Source: Liolophura sinensis (taxonomy: Eukaryota; Mollusca; Polyplacophora; Chitonida; Chitonidae). From it: a DNA stretch of 64,000 nt. Positions within the stretch are counted from its first letter, which is position 1. Every line of letters starts with the position of its first letter. The notes under the pieces are model-generated. The model was not told the origin of the DNA and made no database searches. It worked only from the letters and a program-made list of their open reading frames with translations. The stretch spans positions 72,136,028 to 72,200,027 of the forward strand of contig NC_088295.1 of assembly GCF_032854445.1 (NCBI RefSeq), written 5' to 3'. This document shows positions 44,540 through 54,815 of this stretch, one piece after another. The position numbers and the translations under genes were made by a program.

Positions 44540-45779
44540 GGCCGTATTTCACCGGTGGCCAACTATCACACCGATGTCGCTACTCTGGTTTTATTCTCTA
44601 TGCTATTGTCGATTATATTAAGTGCATTTAGTTATTATTTTTCTCACTGACAGTTTTCTTAGCATGGAAAATATAAATATGAGTTCTGCTTTTTACATTA
44701 CAAATATAATTTTAAAACTTTATTTTCACTTACGAACGGTTTGTGACGTCACAAAAAAAACTTTGGATGTTCAGCAAGTGACGGCAAACGCGATGAACAA
44801 TTAGTAAGTTGTCCGTAGACTTCCTATTTTAATCAATTAAACCAACTTTACCCCAACAGACGTGTCATAAAGCAAAACGTCACGAATGGTTGTCGATGCG
44901 GAGGATATAAAAGGACGTCAGGATTGGAGAGACCCAGGTCTGACAAGAAAAATAGGCTCACAGACGGGTCTTCAAACACACAGCACTGTATATCAAGTTG
45001 GGATACCACAGCTGTTGGGTGTGAGCAAGTGTGGGGAAAAAAGTCTAACTAATTTAGTCAGCTGTATCCTCTGGAGGTAAAATAGTGTAGGATAATCGTG
45101 ATGACTGCACCTTCAGTCCATCAAAATGTGGGCTAGTAACTACCTCACGGATCAGCTGTTTCATCAGTCAGTCACCCCCTTTTACTTAAATGAATCATGT
45201 AGACGCCTACAGATTAACCAGGAGCTCGATGTTTTAGTTAGATTTAGGTTAGAAGTGGTGCACACATAGAGAAGTTCTTTTACACCGCATACCAGAGAGT
45301 GGATCGATGGACACTTTGTAAGATAAGCGTGATATTGTTAGATCTCCTCCAGAGTCACTTGCAGCCTGTTCAGTTCGAAGTCATTCTAGTAAACATCTAC
45401 ATATCACCTTCCCCTGGATTTAGTAAGTATTTTATATTATATCACTGCATAAACCAGGATTTTGCTGTCAAGTCATTTAATATCGTAACTTTCCAAATGC
45501 AACTTTTTTTTAAATACACATATTAAGTTTTGGGGCAAATAAATGTGCGGATTATATGCTGATGAAAGTACATATAATAAGTATAATATTTCGAACTAGG
45601 AAAAAAAAACTATGAGGATATAAATAACTATACATATTCTGCAATTTGATATTCATCCAAAGGACAAACAACGCCGAAAAGAAGGCCTTTAATTTTGCAT
45701 TTTTTACTTTGTCAATTAATAGTTTGCAGTTTTGCTGATGTCCATGATTTACCTAAAACTAACTGGCCGTTGTTCATTG
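44540..45779. other. No supported gene
   Basis: An ATG frame at 44886-45080 and a frame ending at a consensus gtaagt (about 45422) could be exon remnants, but neither is recognisable. tataaaag at 44908 has no paired initiator evidence. Confidence 0.3.
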
Positions 45780-46410
45780 GTCAGTTTATAGAATGTCTCA
45801 TACTGATTATGTATCACCGGAAGTCCATTACCTAGAAATATGCAACTTCCCTATAGCTAGTCTTCACGGCACAGTACTCATGTTACGTCATCTGTAGAAG
45901 CTCGCTCCACCTGGTGGAAAAATGTGCCAACCTCTTGGGTGGAATTTGTGAACTGAATCATGCAAAATTTAATTGTAAGCGGCTGCTACAAGAGCTGGTG
46001 AGCTGGGCACACCTGGAAATCGAAACGCCGTATTTAAAAACTACAATTTCAATAATTATTGTTAATATTCAGTTATGAGTCCACAGACTATATTTATATT
46101 TCCAAGCAATTTCTAAAGCAATTACTATCAAAGACATTGTTTTCCTTTACAAAACTATCCGTTGTTGCATTTTAAAGTCTATTTTAACATAACAGCGTTT
46201 GGATTCCATCACGAATCAGCCGTTTCTCAAACGTTAGCCGCGCAATATAGGGGAAAAAATGCGTGGCTGCGCAGATATGTCACATAATGTGTTAGAGATG
46301 GAAGAATAGTGTAAACTGCTGTGGAGATTAGCTATAGGCAAGTTGCATACTTCTAGGTAATGGACTTCTGGTATCACCTGACAAGATTATGTCCCTGTTT
46401 TACACTATTT
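45780..46410. repeat. Inverted repeat, ~90-bp arms
   Basis: At 45800-45870, agtccattacctagaaatat, gcaacttccctatagctagt and cttcac-type sequence appears as its reverse complement at 46315-46385 (gattagctataggcaagttg, catacttctaggtaatggac). The arms enclose about 450 bp of non-coding DNA. Confidence 0.7.
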
Positions 46411-46429
46411 GGTCATATCAGGATGTGTT

Positions 46430-47050
46430 TTTAACTACATGGAACAAATGTCAAATGTACCCAATGTAGCACGTAGGACGGTAAAGTAAGAAGTGATGTT
46501 CTTGTGAGTCTTGTACATTTGTTGTGTTTGACATATCTCTCGTCATGAAGTAACTGTATCCGTTTGTCTCTCACCTCCTCGTCGGCATACCACACACCCA
46601 CCTGACTATACCGGCGACTTATTCTAAACCGGGCACTGACCTTGTTACAAACTCTAAACAAATTTCCTCGACCGACCAGTTCAGAGGCGTCATATTACGT
46701 CAATTGACGGTTTTGGTTACGATGCATTCACACAAACCCTGGCAAGTGCCAATTTGTATTCCCGATCAGTTTCGGCCGGGACTTGCGTGTCTTGTCTGTG
46801 TGATCTGGCCAGGCAAGTGTAATTCTTGCTACAGTAAACTCCGTATTGATTTCATTGATAGAATTCTTCAGAGGTGTTAAAAGTGAATTCCATGATCACA
46901 AGACCGATGACAAAGGACATCAGATTCAGAAACGACAGCGGCATTTATAATCTTTGAGTCTCACTGTCAAATACATTCAAATACCGCTATGGCAGATTGT
47001 TAATCTGAAATAGGGTTGCACACCGTTTTACACCAGCCAAGTTTTCGTTT
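46430..47050 (-). repeat. Third, inverted copy of the 57.6-63.3 kb module
   Basis: On the minus strand this matches 58400-58720 and 60980-61280. Examples on the plus strand are ggttacgatgcattcacaca, attcccgatcag, acttgcgtgtcttgtctgtg and gatagaattcttcagagg. A plus-strand frame is open from about 46608 to 46878 and shares the KPxTxLVTNSKQISST run with short frames in the other two copies. Beyond that run the copies disagree, so no gene is called. Confidence 0.7.
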
Positions 47051-47297
47051 ACACTTTAATTATCCTCATCATGTTGTAAAGTATTTATACTCATGTTCAG
47101 ATTGGGTCACGGATCATCTCATGTAGTGTGGCTCTTAGTGGCATGGGGACTCCCAGATGACTTGAATTAGGATGGCTGTCAGATAATGAGAAAATAGTGA
47201 TAACGTACTCGGGCTACTCTGCTTTTCTACATAAATGAACAATTGTAATGGACAACTTCTTGAATACGGCAATAAAATTAATACTAATGAAATAAAC
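47051..47297. other. No recognised feature
   Basis: Nothing recognised. Confidence 0.45.
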
Positions 47298-47308
47298 AAA
47301 CATCAATA

Positions 47309-47465
47309 TTTATTTAATTATTTATTTCATCTGTGTTTTACACTGTTTCCAAGAATATTTCAGTTATATGACGACGGCCAACGTTATGGTGGGAGGAAAC
47401 CGGGCAGAGCCCCGGGGGAAACCCACAACTATCCGCATGTGGCTGTCAGACCTTCCCACATACAA
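47309..47465 (-). mobile_element. 5'-truncated SINE with 11-bp target duplication
   Basis: Tail (tttatttaattatttatttc), ctgtgttttacactgtttcc and core to ggctgtcagaccttcccaca, no head. Repeats aaacatcaata lie at 47298-47308 and 47466-47476. Confidence 0.88.
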
Positions 47466-47504
47466 AAACATCAATAAACAACACAAATTAATAACACACT
47501 GGAA

Positions 47505-47660
47505 GGTGTGAAAAACGGCTGCGGTCTTCGTCTACGACCCTCCTTTACACGTAACAGACGTATCGATCACTTCAACCTGTCATCTGTAACGTTCTATAAA
47601 CTACTTGCGAGGTGAATCTTTCTAAGTTAGGCACAGGGAATGTTCCAACCATCAAGCCCC
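47505..47660 (-). repeat. Inverted partner of 42791-42960
   Basis: Carries the reverse complement of the 42.8-kb segment, including cctttacacgtaacagacgt, tatcgatcacttcaacctgt and ggaatgttcc. Confidence 0.75.
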
Positions 47661-47734
47661 GGGAACAGACTCCAAATATTAACTAGAAAACCAGTAAAGT
47701 GCATAAATCTGTAAGTAACAGGACAAGAAGTTTT

Positions 47735-47850
47735 TCAGTAACCTGTCAAAGGTCGGAAGTTCAAGCGGTGTACTCCAGCTTCCTCTAACCATAAAACTGG
47801 ACGCCATCTTAAAAAACAGTATCTTGGATATACTGTTAAACAACCATCAA
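47735..47850 (+). mobile_element. Strongly decayed SINE, main family
   Basis: ggaagttcaagcggtg sits at the B-box position. cttcctctaaccataaaact, ggacgccatctt and atactgttaaacaaccatca then track the family core and end in order, with many changes and deletions. Confidence 0.45.
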
Positions 47851-50309
47851 TCACTAAAAATCATTCTTGGCGGCAAAACTTGAAACCCAAGATGTGTACT
47901 TTAAAGGAGAAGAAAACATAAAATGATGCCAAAATCAGATGAGAGAGTCTGAAATCTAATTTGCAAATATGGTATTTAACATTTTTGGGGGGGAATTTTT
48001 TTTTCAGGAGAAAAGGTTACTTAAAATAGTATTTCATGGTAGGTATTTGTTACCTCTCTTGGTATATTTTGTCTCGGTATAAAAATGTTAATAAAAATAT
48101 AAAGAATATAATGTATGTCTAATAAAATAATTTGAATGTAAATTTGTTGTTTATATACAATCATATCCTTTATCTGACCTTGATAGAATTTTTATCTTTT
48201 CTCCACCTTTAAAATCTTGAGAGACAGGTTGTCAACGCAGGGTATTGTAGCGATTATAGGGTCTTCATCCAAGCAGTACTACCGTAAACCGTTTGAAGGA
48301 CTGGATCCATGGTGACCATAGAAGTGGAACGGGAACAGATGCCACGGACATTTCTTTCAATGAAATTTACTCAGTAGTCACTATTGCGCCCAAGTGACAG
48401 AGTGATGGGATTTGCATACAGTTCGTGTTTGTCTTTATTGGGTAAAGACAGACAGGTGTATTAAAGCGCAACAAGATCTCTACTCTTAGAAAAGGAATTC
48501 CAATCAAATACAAAGACATGTTCATGGTGTTAAAATCCTTCCAATGTAGCGCCTAAATAAACCAATGTTTGTTTTTATTGGAAAGGCCTTGGGGTGCATT
48601 TAGATCGAGGATTTGTCGCGGCAATGTTGGAGAGTTTGACTGGATCAGACTAGAATTCTGACAGTTTCAAGGTAGGTACCTTGAAGGACATTTTATTGCC
48701 ACATGTTTAATTACAAGCACGTGAGCTACTTACCCCGTCCAACTGGTAGCTGAACATTGTAAGATGTGATATTTATGTTTATTTGTCTAATCAGGCCGTG
48801 TACTGATTGTTTAGATAAAAATACCACACACTCTTTTCAGTCACTATATAATTATAACTGATGCGTAATGCCGTTTATTCTTCAGGTAAAGTACTCGCTC
48901 ACGTGTAACTATGCCACACCATACACTGGATTGCCACCAAGAATCCAAAAACTTTTAGACATTTCTAATTTCTGAAAAACCCAGTCCACATCGAAATTGT
49001 CTTGAGAGAGACTTGTACACTTTCGAGTCTCTGATACCGACACCGCTAACGCGGAGGGTGCAGAGTTAAATAGTTCTTACAACCGCAACACCAAGCTGGA
49101 GCAAAACTCCTCCCAGACGTCTGGCTGTCTTCATTTGTAATCCCTCCACGGTATACCAGCTAACTGAGCGAGGTCCACTATGCATACAGACCAAGCCAAC
49201 GTAAGAGCAACTTGACCCACAGTAGCATATCTTTCATTTCTTATTCTGTCTTTCCGTCCTTGGGACACTACCTGAGCTCGAAGATCTTTTTTGTTTGCAT
49301 GCTCCACTAGCTATGTCTCCGGAATCAGTTCCGGAAAGACATAAGTAATGTCACAATAATAGAATCCCAGATTTAGCTAATGTCCCGGTAAACCTCAAGC
49401 CTAACTAATCTTAAAACCGACTTTTGTAGATACACTTACTCATATCGTTTGAACACAAATTATCATGCAATACATCATCATTCTTTGTGATTATTGCTTG
49501 GATTAAAGAATTTAATATTCAGTTGTGCAAAACACGACAGGGGAAGAAAAGTTTTTGACTCTAGATCTGCACTTCATTAGTGATATCGATCAGTAATTAA
49601 TCCTTTCAGCCTGCAGCATTCCAAGATATTGAAACAAACTAAAATTTAGCTTTGACTGATCCCACATTCACAACAAGTAATATCAACTGTGCATGAACGG
49701 ATTAAGTCACTTTACGTCTGACCCTGTGGTTGATCAGATTGATGTTAGTCACAGGTTATAGCTGGACAAAGGCCGTTTGTACATTACACAAAGGAAAACC
49801 GAATTGCAACATGAAACGAGTTAAATTATGTCCAAGTACTTTCAGTTGGTGAAGTACATTGTTAAACATATGGCTAGTACAGGAATAATAGCACAGAAAT
49901 GATGTCAATCAGGAAATTGGCCACAATAGAAATGAATGGTTTGAGAATAACGTTAACTATGACTAAACCCCTGCTCATCCAGCCGTCGTATGTGATTCAC
50001 ATGTCAGCGACAACCTAGATATGGACAAATGTAGAAATCTGAAAGGCTCTTCCATCTTTGGTTCAGCTCTTCAAATTATAGAAACACACGGTAAGTCCAT
50101 AATTGCATGGCCGATAAGCTAGAGTAAAAGTTAGCTGGTATCCCGCAAGAAACATTTACTAAGTATGTATACCGTCGTACCGACCAGGGTTACATAAATA
50201 TAAGAAACAAACAGTCATAATATTTCACTAATGTCAGTCACGAAAACAGTATGTCATTGGTTTTCAAGTAAGTTTGTAAATAAGTGGACTGTTGTTGGGT
50301 TAATATCAG
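47851..50309. other. No recognised feature
   Basis: About 2.4 kb of AT-rich sequence without coding frames over 60 codons, SINE or tandem array. Confidence 0.5.
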
Positions 50310-50440
50310 TGCTTATTTATTTTAATTTTGCACCTATACAACAGCGGTTAATTTCGCGTGTGGAGGAAATGGGAGTGCCCTAGTAAAACTGTCCACCTTT
50401 GGTAAGTTACTGTCGAACATTTCCAGATGCGACGTACAGA
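50310..50440 (-). mobile_element. Decayed SINE, main family
   Basis: gcacctatacaacagcggtt, ttcgcgtgtggaggaaatgg and gagtgccctagtaaaactgt follow the core of the family on the minus strand. The sequence is too diverged for target repeats. Confidence 0.4.
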
Positions 50441-50560
50441 CATAAACTGGCAGAAAAGAGGTCTTCTTAGCCACCGTACGAGCCTCGTAAAGCGGTTATC
50501 ACCAAAATCAACTATGAAGAGAGAGAATTTGCACGGCGAGCATCTATTCAGGATTTACGC

Positions 50561-51310
50561 ACATACTCACGGCTCTACAATCCCGCCCCTGGACATAAAA
50601 TCAGGAGTTCCGCACATACTCACGGCTCTACAGTCCCACCCCTGGACATAAAATCAGGAGTTCCACACATACTCACGGCTCTACAATCCCGCCCCTGGAC
50701 ATAAAATCCGGAGTTCCACACATACTCACGGCTCTACAATCCCACCCCTGGACATAAAATCAGGAGTTCAGCACATACTCACGGCTCTACAATCCCGCCC
50801 CTGGACACAAAATCAGGAGCTCCACACATACTCACGGCTCTACAATCCCACCCCTGGACATAAAATCATGAGTTCCACACATACTCACGGCTCTACAATC
50901 CCGCCCCTGGACATAGAATCATGAGTTCCACACATACTCACGGCTCTACAATCCCACCCCTGGACATGAAATCCGGAGTTCCGCACATACTCACGGCTCT
51001 ACAATCCCGCCCCTAAACATAAAATCCGGAGTTCCGCACATACTCAAATCCCACCCCTGGACATAAAATCAGGAGTTCAGCACATACTCACGGCTCTACA
51101 ATCCCGCCCCTGGACACAAAATCAGGAGTTCCACACATACTCACGGCTCTACAATCCCACCCCTGGACATAAAATCATGAGTTCCAAACATACTCACGGC
51201 TCTACAATCCCACCCCTGGACATAGAATCATGAGTTCCACACATACTCACGGCTCTACAATCCCACCCCTGGACATAAAGTCAGGAGTCCCGCACATACT
51301 CACGGCTCTA
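50561..51310. repeat. 53-bp minisatellite, 14 units plus a partial
   Basis: Units start acatactcacggctctacaa at 50561 and every 53 bp to 50985. A 44-bp unit at 51038 has lost cggctctac; units then follow at 51082, 51135, 51188 and 51241, with a partial at 51294. Units alternate between cccgcccctgg and cccacccctgg from the first to the eleventh, a dimeric pattern. Units four to seven and ten to thirteen share the same series of private variants (ttcagc, gacacaaaatc, catgag, atagaatcatgag). There are no unique spacers. Confidence 0.96.
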
Positions 51311-51542
51311 ACCAACTCCACATAGTCTAATGCAGGTCCGGGTATTTCTAACAAATGTTCATAAGTCGAACAAGCAGCCTGATATAGCGGACACCACCAA
51401 TTTTCCCCTGGTTTACCTTGATTAGATCGTTCTTAAATTATTTGAGAATAACCTTATCGTCACAAAAATAAGCTGAAGTGATCAAATACCAAATACCAAA
51501 TGAATAAATCTATCTTGAATTTAAATGCACTATTTTGGTAAA
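51311..51542. other. No recognised feature
   Basis: Short AT-rich gap. Confidence 0.45.
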
Positions 51543-51711
51543 TTATATTATTAGCTGATAATATTATTATACAGATTTCCCAGAAGTTGCGCCCCATCCA
51601 GGTTGAGGTTGAATGCTTGAGCTGCAGAGCGGTGTGTTGCCCCATCTCTTTCAAACATAAAAACCAATTCAACTCTTTCTTGTACTGTTAGTTTATTAGC
51701 CACAATTAACT
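51543..51711 (-). pseudogene. Transposase-like helix-turn-helix fragment with splice acceptor
   Basis: On the minus strand an acceptor (tttctttctctctttcag) precedes a frame reading ELIVANKLTVQERVELVFMF, then ERDGATHRSAAQAFN. The pattern of a short conserved helix, then RDGATHRSAA and AFN, is what I recall from the N-terminal DNA-binding domain of invertebrate transposon proteins (a DUF4817-type or similar helix-turn-helix). The homology stops after AFN and the frame ends at 51551 without a catalytic domain. It is therefore a fragment, or one exon of a broken element. Exact family not certain. Confidence 0.45.
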
Positions 51712-52614
51712 CTGAAAGAGAGAAAGAAAATTTAAAATCAGTATTAAATCTGAAACACAGAAAAAATATGAAAATCAGGATGTTGCACGACTCCTGAGAC
51801 ACCTTGTATTACCAGCTTTAAGCAAATAACTTTGGTTGTCCCGGCCAGAATTTATGCAGAGTGACGTATTTAGGATGCCGAGAGTAGCAGTTCGGCAACG
51901 TGAAAGGCAGGAATCGAACCCGAAATAAACACAATGTACCTCAACATATCAACCAAGTGGATTTTTTTCTCTTTGTGCGTTGCACAGGACTGTCTACGCT
52001 TATTTACGATTTGCCTGTACTCCGCTATATATGCGGCGACATGTTGCCGCAAATCATAAAAACTACTGCCGGTACCGACATGCCTGGGAAGACAAAAGAG
52101 GAAAGGCCTAGATAAATCTCTGCATTTTTTCTGCAGCGTCCCGTAGACCTCTCGTATCTTTTATATTTCACACATGTCCACATGTAATGGTTTCCTTAAG
52201 TAGTTCTTTTATCCATATTAAAAAAAATTGTGGTCGGCAGTGTTAATTGGGGATGCATATTAAACTATGGTGCAGTCAGAATCAACTCACTCTTTCTATA
52301 GACTGTCAGGTATCAGCATTCTCTTACTAACGCAATAGATATTTGCTCAACCTCTCGAGTTGCCAAATTAAAAACGAAATCACATGAAGACAGTTCTACA
52401 TGTTACCTTTCCAAATAACCTGGATTTTCTTAGTTGTCATTATTCAAGTAACGGTTTAATGGGGATCCTTTAGTAGAACAAGTGTTTGGATTTGATTCGT
52501 CTTTGTAGTATTTTTTTTATTTCTTTCATAACAGCTTCATAGAGATACATAAAATACCTATATATAGTAATAGGTATAAAAAAGATATCAAAAGCCGAGC
52601 TACAAATTGCTCAG
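51712..52614. other. No recognised gene; possible B-box remnant
   Basis: At about 51908-51928, caggaatcgaacccgaaat is the complement of a tRNA B box, but no A box or full cloverleaf can be placed beside it. It could be another decayed SINE head. Confidence 0.3.
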
Positions 52615-52835
52615 TTAGAATTGAAAGGTAAACTGGATGTCAATTCCTAGAATATCGGCTGTCTTCATGGTATCATTAAAACTGTTAACCGCTGCTCTCT
52701 TACATGTCATCGCTGCTCTCTTATATGTCATCGCTGCTCGTTTACATATCACCATGTTCGTTTGCGAGCTTGTGGTTAGGTTGTTCTGGAAATATGTCTT
52801 GCGATTATGGATTTGAAAGGTCCTTTTATAATCAA
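52615..52835 (+). repeat. Dispersed module, copy with internal triplication
   Basis: Matches 20525-20740. Inside it, cgctgctctcttacatgtcat occurs about three times in a row (52690-52750), a 21-bp local triplication. Confidence 0.6.
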
Positions 52836-53199
52836 CAAACATCGGACTTCACGCCCAGATTCTCTGTTTTTAACACTGTGTTGTCTTCAGCTCCTCTGTG
52901 ATATTATTCATCCTTTTAATATAAGTGTACATCATCTTTTAATGTGTCTGATGTCTGTCAGATGACACGAACTCAACTGATAAACACTTTGAATGTGTAC
53001 TCATTTCAGGAGGATCAATGTTATAATATTGAATACAATAAGTCACATTTTGGACAACAATACCCTTGTTATGTTGAAATGTATAGGTTCTTCAAGGGCA
53101 ATCTGCATCAGTGGTTTTAGGTAACGTGCATTGTGTCCGTACATTGGATACAGAGGAGAATGCGTCAACTCAGATGAATTAATTTTTGAACCAAACACA

Positions 53200-53510
53200 A
53201 ATCTAACTTGCAGGAAACCAAGGTTAGCTGACAACACCACACATTCATCATCTCTTGTGGTTTTTACGGCATTTTAATGAAAGAAAACACGACATAAAAA
53301 GCGACCTACCGAACACATGTTGTATGATCGATAATGTGGGATAAATTCAAAATGGCTGGATCACACTACATCAGCTATTTGTTCTCTTTGTCGCTTGCTC
53401 TTCTGCAGAATGCTCATTGATAATTTTTAAAAAGAGTTTTTGTAACGTATAAAAAGGGTATCAGTCGCCTGCTCCCTTTCTCTTACTCTAGTTGGCTTAG
53501 TTCCGAAAGC
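53200..53510 (+). repeat. Duplicated promoter-like module, copy 2
   Basis: Paralogue of 38780-39070, preserving the order of cattcatcatct, taatgaaagaaa, cactacatcagct, the TATA box and the pyrimidine-rich start region. Confidence 0.65.
53448..53457 (+). promoter_or_regulatory. TATA box, candidate core promoter
   Basis: tataaaaagg followed by cctgctccctttctcttac about 20-40 bp later. It is the counterpart of 39016-39025. No open frame with a start codon follows closely, so the transcript and its product are unknown. Confidence 0.45.
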
Positions 53511-53772
53511 CAGCTATAAGTAAGAATGATAACGTGTTCATCTAAAAACATAACGAGAGCATGCCGTGCGTAAGTATCTGGTTACGGCGTGAAAATCAAT
53601 ACACGCTTTTGTCCTCCCGTAAATATTACAAAACGGTTGGAATCGGAAAGAATCTTGTTGATGTCAAGATTTTCTATGAAGAATAGTTAACAGTTGAGGT
53701 TGTAGGCCTAATACCCTGGGTTAGGGAATATATAAGAATCCGTGTGTATTTAATCAGCATTATTTTATTGTG
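53511..53772. other. No recognised feature
   Basis: Presumed start of the transcript if the promoter is real; no frame recognised. Confidence 0.4.
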
Positions 53773-54020
53773 TGTTTATTTATTTGATTGGTGTGTAACG
53801 CGGTACTCAAGAATATTTCACTTATACGACGGAGGCCAGAATTATAGTGGTTAGAAAGTGCAGAACCCGGGAAAATACACCACCATGGTTGCTGCAAGAA
53901 CGCCCCATGTGCGGCCGAAGAGAAAGCCAGCACAAGCTGGACGAACTCAAAGCTATCACATCGGTGAGCGGCTGCTGTCACTTCGCCGCGCTGGCACCTT
54001 AACCACCTCGGCCACGGATG
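53773..54020 (-). mobile_element. Full-length SINE, main family, diverged
   Basis: tttatttatttgattggtgt, actcaagaatatttcactta, cgacggaggccagaatta, gccagcacaagctggacg and accacctcggccacgg follow tail to head. Several indels mark it as older. Target repeats not clear. Confidence 0.9.
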
Positions 54021-54089
54021 CTTTTATAAACATTTGCAATCTACGAGTCACTGAAACCTGTATTTGTGTTCGACCTTGAAATTATTCAC

Positions 54090-54250
54090 AACCTGTGGGT
54101 TTAAACTTTGATTTGGATATGATGCGTAGAAAATGAATTGAAAGTTATCTGTTCTCTGTAGCTGTGCAAATTTATAACTACTTCTCTCTTACATGTTAGC
54201 AGCTTTGTTTACTATGTATGGATTATTTCTTACATATTTCTTCCGGAACT
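54090..54250 (+). repeat. Dispersed module, partial copy
   Basis: aaactttgatttggatatga, acttctctcttacatgttag and attatttcttacatatttct align with 20528-20660. Confidence 0.5.
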
Positions 54251-54555
54251 GTTTTTTATTTGTTTTGCACATGGGGCTCGGGATTAACCAAATGGTAAAG
54301 GAGTGCTCATGGTGTACGAGTGCTAGTTGGACGGCGCAAACACACGTTTAGAAGCATGTTATTGTTTCCGTTTGAATGATAACCATGGGCTTAAAAAAAT
54401 TTCTAGAGGAATCGACTATCCCAGTGCTACAGGCGAAGGTCCACAGGCTGTACTATATCCCAGCCTATCGGGTGAGGAACCAAGAGTCACCAAAGCCCTG
54501 GAAGCTCTGCTATTTCAAATCATAAGGATTGCAGGAATCATTCAGGATGCCACAA
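54251..54555. other. No recognised gene
   Basis: The plus-strand frame 54327-54572 runs into the tandem array and is unrecognised. Confidence 0.4.
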
Positions 54556-54815
54556 GAACACAGGGGTATTAGCGCCAACAGAATACAGTGGTATCAGCGT
54601 CACCAGAATACAGCAGGATACCGTGTTATTACCGCCACCAGCATACAGTGGTATTAGCGCCACCAGAATACCGCGCTATTAGCGCCACCAGAATACCGCG
54701 CTAATAGCGCCACCAGAATACAGTGGTATTAGCGCCACCTGAATACAGGGCTGTTAGCGCCACCAGAATACGGCGCTATTAGCGCCACCTGAATACCGCG
54801 CTATTAGCGCCACCA
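54556..54815. repeat. 25-bp minisatellite with palindromic units
   Basis: Ten units of consensus gaataccgcgctattagcgccacca. Starts are 54556, 54581, 54606 (35 bp, with a 10-bp insert), 54641, 54666, 54691, 54716, 54741, 54766 and 54791. Units at 54666, 54691, 54766 and 54791 contain gcgctattagcgc or gcgctaatagcgc, a perfect 6-bp inverted repeat around one base. Confidence 0.95.

Noticed and set aside
44905-44915. TATA-like tataaaag and a similar gatataaac near 56382
   Set aside because: No conserved start region or paralogue supports promoter function.
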